A stretch of 6,097 nucleotides of DNA from Chitinophagaceae bacterium (GTDB lineage: Bacteria; Bacteroidota; Bacteroidia; Chitinophagales; Chitinophagaceae), in NCBI GenBank assembly GCA_947463755.1, contig CANHUK010000108.1:1-6097 (forward strand), given 5' to 3'. A program made the translations under genes and the position numbers. Below the pieces are notes generated by a model that did not search any database, was not told the origin of the DNA, and saw only the letters and a list, made by a program, of their open reading frames with translations. Positions 1-6,097 of the stretch are shown piece by piece; position 1 is the stretch's first letter, and every line of letters begins with the position of its first letter.

Positions 1-206
1 GAATTTGATGCTTCGTTGATCTCTTTTCAGCATTCAATCATTCTCCACCTACAAGGATCTTCTCCCTTAGATTACTTACGTTTTTAGCAAAGCCTGCGCC
101 GTCTTCAGTCGGAATTTGAATCTTGTAGCGCTTTTATTTTGTTATTATGTACTACATAAATAAATTTATACATTATAACACAACGGTAACATTCAAACAT
201 CTGTTT
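1..206. other. Non-coding leader upstream of the susC-like gene
   Basis: I see no convincing gene here. Reading frames on both strands are short and broken by stops. The last 60 bases (147-206) contain only 14 G or C by my count, about 23 percent, far below the coding sequence that follows. This fits a promoter and untranslated leader. Two loosely similar segments begin with the same eight bases (GAATTTGA at 1-8 and 112-119), and a short inverted pair (CTACAAG at 49-55, CTTGTAG at 122-128) is present; both could be chance. No tRNA, riboswitch or clear terminator was recognised. A minus-strand ATG at 33-31 stays open for 11 codons to the left edge, so a divergent gene could begin there, but that is too short to call. 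Confidence 0.6.
116..141 (+). promoter_or_regulatory. Weak candidate Bacteroidota-type promoter for the operon
   Basis: TTATTTTG at 134-141 differs at one position from the Bacteroidota -7 consensus TAnnTTTG. A TTG at 116-118 could serve as the -33 element, but the 15-base gap between them is shorter than the usual spacing of about 19 or more. If the box is real, transcription would begin around 147-150. That would make the ATG at 147 an unlikely start and leave a leader of roughly 57 bases before the ATG at 207. The motif is degenerate and lies in AT-rich sequence where such matches are common, so this is only a candidate. Confidence 0.22.
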
Positions 207-3200
207 ATGAGATCAGGGATTAAGTCATTGCTCTTGCTGGTACTCGTACTGGTGACGGGCAGTCAGGTAACCTTGGGACAGTCCAAAAGGATCACCGGTA
301 CGGTCACCTCCTCCGAGGATGGAAGTCCAATGGCTGGTGTCAGCATCCTGCGCAAGGGATATCCCGGAGGCGCGCAAACCGGCGAGGATGGACGTTTCCA
401 GCTGGAGGCCTCTGTCGGAGACCTGTTGATCTTCTCTTCTACCGGCTTTCTCTCGCTGGAGGTGAAAGTAGGAGAGAGCGCCACCCTGTCGATCGTCCTG
501 AAGCCTGATGGCTCCAATCTTGGAGACGTGGTTGTGGTGGGTTATGGTACGCAGAAGAAAAGCAGTCTGACGGCCTCCGTGACCAAACTCGACAAGCGGA
601 TCCTGGAAACCGGTATAAGGGCCAACCCGGCTCAGGCACTGGCAGGTACCATTCCGGGATTGAGGGTGTCCACCACCAGCGGAAAGCCCGGAGCATTGCC
701 CGCCATCGTCCTGCGCGGCGGTACCAATTTTGACGGTTCCGGCAGTCCCCTCGTCATAGTGGACGGACAGTTCCGGCCATCCCTGAGCGATATCAACCCC
801 GAGGAGATCGAAAGCCTGGAGATCCTGAAGGATGCATCGGCCACAGCCATCTATGGTGCAAGGGCCAGTAACGGGGTGATCCTGATCACCACGAAGCGCG
901 GAAAGGCAGGCGCCTCTTCGATCACGTTCAAATCCAGGTCAGGATACAACTACCTCAATTCGCCTTACGACCTGCTCACAGCGGAAGAATATCTGTGGTG
1001 GGGAAGACGTGCCCTGCTCGAAACCTTCAAGGTGAATGGCAATCAGAGTCTGCTCAACTCTTCCGGTCCCAGGGGAACGGGTAACGTATATAAGAATACC
1101 AACGGAGACATCATCGATGGTAACTATGACCTGAACGCCCTGTTCAGTCCCATGTTCCTCACTGATGCAAACAGAGAACTGCTCGCATCCGGACAAGGTT
1201 GGCGCGTCATGAAGGATGCCATTCCGACCAATGCGGCAGGCCTCTTCGATCCCAACGGAACCATCAAAGACATTCTGTTCAAAGAGTTCAGTTATGCCGA
1301 CAATGCCTTCAGAGACCAGGCTTTACTGCAGGAACACAACGTTGGTATGTCGGGCGGTAACGACCGGGGCACCTACTACGCCAACCTCGGCCTCTACAAT
1401 GAGAACGGCATCGCCAAGTCTTCCTTCTATCGCCGGCTCAACTTCATCATCAACGGGGATTATAAGATCAAGAAATGGCTCAAATCTGAAAGCAGCGTGG
1501 CTTATGCCCGCGCCAACTGGAGGGATCAGGCCCAGACTTCGGATGAGAGCTACTGGGGTCGTATCCTCATGGCTGCCCCAACCATGCGTGGCACCAACCA
1601 CAAAGGAGAGGTCCTGCTGGGCCGCAATGCAGGAGACGGTAACCCGACCCTGAACGAGCCGCAGTTCATCCGGAAGAACCAGTCTGACAAGTTCACACTT
1701 TCCCAATCCCTGAAGGCGGACATCCTTAAGGATCTGTACCTGAAAGTGGGCGGTATCTTCATGTACGACGAACAGATGTCGGAATCTTTCAACCGCGACT
1801 TCCGGACCGGCATCCTGAGTCTGACCAATCCCAACGCCGGCTGGAACAGGGATCGTGTGAGTTCCGCCTCGTTCGACCGGGTTTTCCGGGAGACCTACAA
1901 TGCCATCCTGAATTATAAGGCTGAACTCTTCGGTCGCAGTTCCCTGGATGCCATGATCGGTGCTGAGTATTTCAATGTCCACAACCGCGGACTTTCCGCC
2001 AGCGGCCGTCTGGCGCCTACGGATGATTTCGGGGCCCTGGGTTACACCTCCGCTGATGCCAACCTGCGTAGCATCGGGTCCTACAGCACGCGGGAGCGGA
2101 TCCTGTCGAGCTTCGGCCGCGTCAATTATGATTGGGATGGCAAGTATCTCGCCTCCTTCACGGTTCGTCGCGATGGATATTCCAGGCTCATTGGGGATAA
2201 CCAGTTCGGTGTCTTCCCCGGCGCCTCCTTCGGATGGCTGGCGCACAAGGAAAAATTCATGGATCCCACTGCCGGATGGCTGTCCTTCCTCAAGCTGCGC
2301 GGCAGCTGGGGTAAGAATGGTAACATCGGCGGGATCGGTCTCTATGAACTGCAGGGCGGATACAATACAACGGCCCGTTATGAGAATGTGATCGGTTTCG
2401 GACTGGGTGGCATTCCCAATCCCGGCCTGCGGTGGGAAAAGACCAACACCATCGAAGGAGCGATCGAATACGGATTGTTCAAGAACCGGATCACGGGTAC
2501 CCTGGCTTATTACGACCGGATCACGGATGATAAGATCGCCAATGTACTGTTACCCAATTCCACCGGCGTCAGCAGCATCCGCACGAACAACGGATCCATG
2601 CAGAACAAGGGCTTTGAGGCGGACATGACGCTCAAGGTGCTGCAGAATAAGGACTGGGACCTGCGCATCGGTGCCAACATTGCATGGAACAAGAACAAGG
2701 TGCTGAAGTTGCCCTTCAACGGGAATGCCAATAACCGTCAGGGTGGTACGCAGGTCTTCGATCCCCGCACCGGCCGGATCATCTGGGTCGGTGGACTGCA
2801 GGAAGGACAGGAGCCCGGTGAGATCTATGGATATGTCGTGGAAGGGCTGATCCGGGATGCCAAGGACCTGGCCGCCTACAACAAGATCGACCTGGCCGCG
2901 GGTCAGGTACAGCTGAACGCCGCCGCCGGCCGCCCGGTAACCAGCCAGCAGTTGATCACCCAGCGGGGTCTGAACCCGAACCAGTGGTGGACGACCAGCC
3001 TGGGAGATGTTCGCTGGAAGGATATCGACAAGAATGATACGATCGATTTCAGGGATCGCGTCTTCCTGGGTCGCTCCATCCCGCGCTGGACCGGAGGCTT
3101 CAACGTATCCCTCGGCTGGAAAGGATTACAGCTCTTCGCCCGGATGGATTATGCCCTCGGCTTCATGCAGATGGATTTCAGGCAGATGTGGGCCATGGGT

Positions 3201-3566
3201 AGCATGCAGGGCGAATTCAACGGAACCGGTTTTGTGAAGGATACCTGGACACCTGAAAACCCCAATGCCCGGTTTCCGACATACATGAACCAGGATCAGC
3301 AGTTGAAGAAGAACTATGACCGCAACAGCGATATGTTCTGGGTGAAGTCGAATTACCTCTGCTTCCGGGAGGTCACCCTGAGTTACGCCATCCCGCCATC
3401 TATCCTGAAGAAGGCCAGGGTTCAGGGACTCACCCTGATGCTGACGGGACAGAACCTCGGTTATCTCAGCAATGAAATGCTCAAACTTCCGGAACGTACC
3501 GGTCAGCAAGACGGAGCATACACGATCCCCACCCAGGTAGTATTCTCGGCGAACCTCACTTTCTAA
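207..3566 (+). CDS. SusC/RagA-family TonB-dependent outer-membrane transporter (possible NanO-like sialic acid importer)
   Basis: This is a TonB-dependent outer-membrane channel of the SusC type, which forms a complex with its SusD lipoprotein and imports glycans or their fragments into the periplasm. Counting from the ATG at 207 (1119 residues), residues 1-24 form a signal peptide with a leucine/valine-rich core, ending near VTLGQS. Residues about 28-101 are a carboxypeptidase-regulatory-like (CarboxypepD_reg) beta domain. GDVVVVGYGTQKK at 106-118 is the conserved segment preceding the plug. The plug carries the SusC hallmark between residues 195 and 233, including INPEEIESLEILKDASATA and YGARASNGVILITTKRGK. 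The remainder is the beta-barrel, ending in a terminal phenylalanine (ANLTF) as expected for BAM-dependent insertion. An STN domain is absent. An in-frame ATG at 147 would add 20 residues, but that stretch is very AT-rich and would sit in front of a complete signal peptide, so I prefer 207. The SusD-like gene starts 17 bases after the stop, so co-transcription is likely. Family assignment is secure. The sialic acid substrate is inferred only from the downstream lyase gene. Confidence 0.96.
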   Translation: MRSGIKSLLLLVLVLVTGSQVTLGQSKRITGTVTSSEDGSPMAGVSILRKGYPGGAQTGEDGRFQLEASVGDLLIFSSTGFLSLEVKVGESATLSIVLKPDGSNLGDVVVVGYGTQKKSSLTASVTKLDKRILETGIRANPAQALAGTIPGLRVSTTSGKPGALPAIVLRGGTNFDGSGSPLVIVDGQFRPSLSDINPEEIESLEILKDASATAIYGARASNGVILITTKRGKAGASSITFKSRSGYNYLNSPYDLLTAEEYLWWGRRALLETFKVNGNQSLLNSSGPRGTGNVYKNTNGDIIDGNYDLNALFSPMFLTDANRELLASGQGWRVMKDAIPTNAAGLFDPNGTIKDILFKEFSYADNAFRDQALLQEHNVGMSGGNDRGTYYANLGLYNENGIAKSSFYRRLNFIINGDYKIKKWLKSESSVAYARANWRDQAQTSDESYWGRILMAAPTMRGTNHKGEVLLGRNAGDGNPTLNEPQFIRKNQSDKFTLSQSLKADILKDLYLKVGGIFMYDEQMSESFNRDFRTGILSLTNPNAGWNRDRVSSASFDRVFRETYNAILNYKAELFGRSSLDAMIGAEYFNVHNRGLSASGRLAPTDDFGALGYTSADANLRSIGSYSTRERILSSFGRVNYDWDGKYLASFTVRRDGYSRLIGDNQFGVFPGASFGWLAHKEKFMDPTAGWLSFLKLRGSWGKNGNIGGIGLYELQGGYNTTARYENVIGFGLGGIPNPGLRWEKTNTIEGAIEYGLFKNRITGTLAYYDRITDDKIANVLLPNSTGVSSIRTNNGSMQNKGFEADMTLKVLQNKDWDLRIGANIAWNKNKVLKLPFNGNANNRQGGTQVFDPRTGRIIWVGGLQEGQEPGEIYGYVVEGLIRDAKDLAAYNKIDLAAGQVQLNAAAGRPVTSQQLITQRGLNPNQWWTTSLGDVRWKDIDKNDTIDFRDRVFLGRSIPRWTGGFNVSLGWKGLQLFARMDYALGFMQMDFRQMWAMGSMQGEFNGTGFVKDTWTPENPNARFPTYMNQDQQLKKNYDRNSDMFWVKSNYLCFREVTLSYAIPPSILKKARVQGLTLMLTGQNLGYLSNEMLKLPERTGQQDGAYTIPTQVVFSANLTF

Positions 3567-3583
3567 CCGATCAATTCAATAAG

Positions 3584-5167
3584 ATGAGAAAGCATACATC
3601 AAAGATATTTTTGCTGGTCATGATGGTCGCCATCGGCACCTCATCATGCAAAAAAACATTGGAACTGTCACCCGAAGATTCATTCGGCAGTGGAAACTTC
3701 TGGCAGAATGAAGCGCAGATCTCCGGATACATGCAGGGATTGCATTCCCAGTTCCGCGGAAACATGTTCCAGTTCTTTCGATTGGGAGAGATGAGGGGCG
3801 GGATGCTTACCACGGAAGAGGTCTTCCCCGTGTCGCTGAACGAGGTCCCGCTGATCCTGCAGAATCTGGAGGAGAACCAGTCGGGGACCAGCACCTGGGC
3901 GGGCTTCTTCGGGCCGATCCTGCAGTTGAACCTGTTCATCCAGAAAACGGAAAAAGCGGATTTCCTCACGCCTGCCCGCAGGAGCTATCTGCTTGGACAG
4001 GCCTACGCTATGCGCGCCTACTATTATTTTCATTTGCTGCGTACATATGGCGGTGTTCCACTCAGACTGGATCCGGAAGTACCGAATGGCATAACGGACC
4101 CCGTGGCACTACGCAAGGCACGTGCAACGGAGGCGGATGTCCTCACTGCCATCAAGAGCGACGTCAACAAGGCCGTAACATCCTTTGGCTCCGCCGCCCT
4201 GGCCAACAAGGGACAGTGGAATCCGATGGCGGCCCTCATGCTCAAAGGGGAAGTCTATCTCTGGTCTGCAAAAGTGTACAACAACACGGCAGATCTGGCC
4301 GAAGCCAAAAGCGCCCTGAACGCCGTGACAGGCTTTACCCTCCGTCCGAATTTCGCTGATGTATTTTCTTACACCAACAAGAAGAACAGCGAGATCATCA
4401 TGACGCTGAGCTACTCGGCCGCAGAGGCTGAAATGCCCGGTGTATCTACCTTCACCTATGATCTGCCCGGCTTGGCAGGGGGCTTTTATGCAGACTCCCT
4501 GGCCTCAGGTTCTTTCATCTCCACGAATCCGGATCCGTTGAATATCGGGCAGGTGAACTCACAGCAGATCATTCAGCGCTACAGGTACAAGTTCCAGCTC
4601 TTCCAGAGCTATCAGAACAATGACCGCCGCAAGCTGGCCACCTTCTATGATTTCTACAAGGTGAACAAAACAGGTACGCCTCCCTATCGCATCCTGCACC
4701 GCAACACCGTGCTCAGGAAATTCCTGGGTGTCTTCGAACAGAACAAGCGGTATTTTTCTGACGATTGGCCCATCTACCGCGAGGCCGACAGGCTGCTCAT
4801 GCTGGCAGAGATCGTCAATGCGGAGGGCGGCGATCCTTCTACCTTCATCAAAGCAGTGCGTGACCGCGCTTTTGGCGGAGCCGCCAATGATCCGGCACCC
4901 TTCATCAACCGCGGAAAGGATGCCAATGAACTTTTCATCTTTTCGGAACGCAGCAAAGAATTCGTCTTCGAAGGAAAATGCTGGTACGATCTGCGCAGGA
5001 TGAAATTCGGTGCTGATCCACTGGCCTTCATCAGTACCAATCATCCCTACGGCGTATTGAACAAGGCGACCCATCCCTACCGATTACTCTGGCCGATAGA
5101 GCCGGCCATATGGACCAACGATCCGCTGGTAAATCAGACCACGGGTTACGCTACAACAAAACCCTAG
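3584..5167 (+). CDS. SusD/RagB-family nutrient-binding outer-membrane lipoprotein (possible NanU-like)
   Basis: This is the surface-exposed partner of the preceding SusC-like channel; it binds the substrate and acts as a lid over the barrel. The 527-residue length is typical for the family. The N-terminus is a lipoprotein signal: MRKHTSK, a hydrophobic stretch, then the lipobox GTSSC with the lipidated cysteine at residue 22. The mature protein begins CKKTLELSPEDSF, followed by the usual FW..E.Q segment at 39-45. TPR-like helices typical of SusD are visible at about 131-160 (GQAYAMRAYYYFHLLRTYGG) and 208-234. The C-terminal half has YREADRLLMLAEIVNAEGG (398-416) and VRDRAFGG (425-432), then the RagB/SusD hallmark ERSKEFVFEGKCWYDLRRMK (455-474). 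It ends with LWPIEPAIW...NDPLVNQTTGY, a version of the usual PIP...NP.l.QNpGY ending. The start follows an AT-rich spacer without a strong ribosome binding site, as is common in this phylum. Family assignment is certain. Binding of sialic acid or a sialoside is inference from the next gene. Confidence 0.97.
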   Translation: MRKHTSKIFLLVMMVAIGTSSCKKTLELSPEDSFGSGNFWQNEAQISGYMQGLHSQFRGNMFQFFRLGEMRGGMLTTEEVFPVSLNEVPLILQNLEENQSGTSTWAGFFGPILQLNLFIQKTEKADFLTPARRSYLLGQAYAMRAYYYFHLLRTYGGVPLRLDPEVPNGITDPVALRKARATEADVLTAIKSDVNKAVTSFGSAALANKGQWNPMAALMLKGEVYLWSAKVYNNTADLAEAKSALNAVTGFTLRPNFADVFSYTNKKNSEIIMTLSYSAAEAEMPGVSTFTYDLPGLAGGFYADSLASGSFISTNPDPLNIGQVNSQQIIQRYRYKFQLFQSYQNNDRRKLATFYDFYKVNKTGTPPYRILHRNTVLRKFLGVFEQNKRYFSDDWPIYREADRLLMLAEIVNAEGGDPSTFIKAVRDRAFGGAANDPAPFINRGKDANELFIFSERSKEFVFEGKCWYDLRRMKFGADPLAFISTNHPYGVLNKATHPYRLLWPIEPAIWTNDPLVNQTTGYATTKP

Positions 5168-5199
5168 TTCCTTTTATCTCACTTTTGATCTATCCTCTC

Positions 5200-5235
5200 G
5201 CAAGGGTCGAAGGCTTTAAAGCCTCCGACCCTTGC
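5200..5235. repeat. 36-base near-perfect inverted repeat between susD-like gene and lyase gene (stem-loop)
   Basis: The two 16-base arms (5200-5215 and 5220-5235) flank a central TTAA. The outer ten pairs and inner five pairs are perfect; the only break is A5210 opposite C5225. The hairpin starts 33 bases after the SusD-like stop and ends 20 bases before the lyase ATG. No T-run follows on either strand, so it does not look like an ordinary intrinsic terminator. Likely roles are an RNA stem-loop that protects the 3' end of the susCD message or lowers expression of the downstream lyase gene, or a dispersed repetitive palindrome. A binding site for a dimeric regulator is possible, though this symmetry is longer than most operators. 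The structure is seen directly; its function is inferred. Confidence 0.85.
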
Positions 5236-5255
5236 TGCAGCGGAAATAAATATAA

Positions 5256-6097
5256 ATGCCCGAGCTCATTATGAATCGAAAAACAACCGGACTCATTGCG
5301 GCTGCATTCACCCCGTTCCACAATGACGGATCCCTGCATCTGGAAATGATCCCGAGGTTGGTTGACAAACTCGTGGAGGATGGACTGACGGGCATTTTTG
5401 TCTGCGGCAGTAATGGCGAGGGGCCCAATATGACAACAGAAGAGCGCATGCAGGTGGCCGCTGCTTTTGTAACGGCAGCCGATAAACGGCTGCAGATCAT
5501 AGTGCACGTGGGCCATAGCAGCATCCGGGAGTCCCGTAAACTCGCGGCACATGCCCAGTCAATTGGTGCGGATGCGTTTTCTTCCGTAGCCGCCTTTTAT
5601 TTCAAGCCGGATTCACTGCATACGCTGATCGACTGCATGGCGGATATCGCCTCCGCAGCACCTGCGCTACCTTTCTATTATTATCACATCCCCACGCTCA
5701 CCGGCGTAGGTATGGATATGCTCCAGTTTTTAAAGGATGCAGGAGAGCGCATTCCCAATCTGGCAGGGATCAAATACACCGCCGCAACGATCCATGAGTT
5801 TCAGAGCTGTCTGACGCTGGATGAAGGCAGGTGGGATGTCCTCTTCGGCTTCGACGAGTTACTGTTGCCGGCCCTGTCCATCGGCACAAAAGGAGCCATC
5901 GGCAGCACCTACACCTTTGCCGCGGCGGAGTATCTGAAAACGATCAGGCTCTTCGAAGATCGGGAGACCCTGTCCGCCATGGAACAGCATGCCTTCATGG
6001 TGGAGGTCATCCGCATCTTCGCCCGTTACCCTTCAGTGCCCGCCCAAAAGGCCATCATGAAGATGCTCGGCTGGGATCTCGGCCCCTGCCGTCTTCC
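5256..6097 (+). CDS. N-acetylneuraminate lyase (sialic acid aldolase), 3' end cut by window edge
   Basis: This cytoplasmic class I aldolase of the DapA/NanA family cleaves N-acetylneuraminate to N-acetylmannosamine and pyruvate, the first committed step of sialic acid catabolism. The 280 complete codons in the window form a TIM barrel. The N-terminus has GLIAAAFTPF (12-21). The pyruvate-binding loop is CGSNGEG (50-56). FYYYHIPTLTG (140-150) contains the catalytic tyrosine, Y143. GIKYT (171-175) contains the Schiff-base lysine, K173, and T175. FGFDE (197-201) supplies the Asp/Glu pair that in E. coli NanA contacts the sugar, and GAIGSTY (213-219) contains the matching serine. Motifs such as FYYYHIP, PAQKAIM and GPCRLP resemble vertebrate-type NPL more than E. 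coli NanA. The one oddity is Asn at residue 53, where NanA has Thr48. I chose the ATG at 5256 because AAATAAATATAA lies just before it; the ATG at 5271 (MNRKTTGL) is also plausible and gives a more usual N-terminal length. Roughly 20-30 residues are probably missing at the right edge. It follows the SusCD pair on the same strand and probably belongs to the same operon. Confidence 0.9.
   Translation, partial: MPELIMNRKTTGLIAAAFTPFHNDGSLHLEMIPRLVDKLVEDGLTGIFVCGSNGEGPNMTTEERMQVAAAFVTAADKRLQIIVHVGHSSIRESRKLAAHAQSIGADAFSSVAAFYFKPDSLHTLIDCMADIASAAPALPFYYYHIPTLTGVGMDMLQFLKDAGERIPNLAGIKYTAATIHEFQSCLTLDEGRWDVLFGFDELLLPALSIGTKGAIGSTYTFAAAEYLKTIRLFEDRETLSAMEQHAFMVEVIRIFARYPSVPAQKAIMKMLGWDLGPCRL

Noticed and set aside
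38..133. Minus-strand run of about 31 sense codons (containing KIQIPTEDGAGF and NLREKILVGGE), vaguely like the N-terminus of a GntR/FadR-type regulator
   Set aside because: It is bounded by stops on both sides and has no ATG, GTG or TTG start at its upstream end. Neither following frame continues as a helix-turn-helix protein, so a gene or gene remnant is not supported.
1323..2246. Minus-strand open frame of 307 codons inside the susC-like gene
   Set aside because: It lies fully antisense to a secure SusC barrel-coding region. GC-rich third codon positions on the + strand keep the complementary frame open, and its translation shows no recognisable motif.
4559..5074. Minus-strand open frame of 171 codons inside the susD-like gene
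   Set aside because: It is antisense to conserved SusD C-terminal sequence. It has no domain signature and no promoter or gene context of its own.
5200..5255. Intrinsic terminator between the susD-like and lyase genes
   Set aside because: The stem is strong but is followed by TGCAGCGGAAATAAATATAA rather than a T-run, and the minus strand has no T-run either. A stem-loop with another role is a better description.
5190..5552. Minus-strand frames across the palindrome and the 5' part of the lyase gene
   Set aside because: The + strand translation matches sialic acid lyase motifs throughout. These antisense frames are a by-product and show no family features.
1..6097. CRISPR array, insertion sequence, tRNA or rRNA genes, or phage genes
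   Set aside because: There are no regularly spaced repeats, transposase-like frames, terminal inverted repeats flanking a gene, or structural RNA signatures. Three metabolic/transport genes and their spacers account for the window.

Overview
The window looks like part of a carbohydrate-acquisition operon from a GC-rich member of the Bacteroidota, most likely Chitinophagaceae or a close relative. The evidence is an adjacent SusC/SusD outer-membrane pair, a family architecture essentially confined to Bacteroidota. Coding GC is clearly above 50 percent, start sites lie in AT-rich sequence without strong Shine-Dalgarno motifs, and there is a weak match to the Bacteroidota -7 promoter box. The genus assignment is inference.

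Layout: positions 1-206 are a non-coding, increasingly AT-rich leader with at most a weak promoter candidate. Positions 207-3566 encode a SusC-like TonB-dependent transporter; an in-frame ATG at 147 is possible but less likely. After a 17-base gap, 3584-5167 encodes a SusD-like surface lipoprotein. An 88-base gap (5168-5255) contains a 36-base almost perfect inverted repeat. From 5256 to the right edge runs a gene for an N-acetylneuraminate lyase (sialic acid aldolase); it has no stop in the window and is cut off near its C-terminus. All three genes are on the + strand.

Together they suggest a sialic-acid (Nan-type) utilisation locus. The SusD-like lipoprotein would capture a sialoside or free N-acetylneuraminate at the cell surface, and the SusC-like channel would move it into the periplasm using TonB energy. 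After inner-membrane transport by a protein not seen here, the lyase would split it into N-acetylmannosamine and pyruvate. The link between the SusCD pair and sialic acid rests on gene order and on the lyase; the transporter sequences alone do not show the substrate. This arrangement recalls the NanO/NanU/NanL genes of Tannerella forsythia and is not a new type of system. The points most worth a second look are the intercistronic palindrome, a Thr-to-Asn change in the lyase's pyruvate-binding motif, and the SusC start site.
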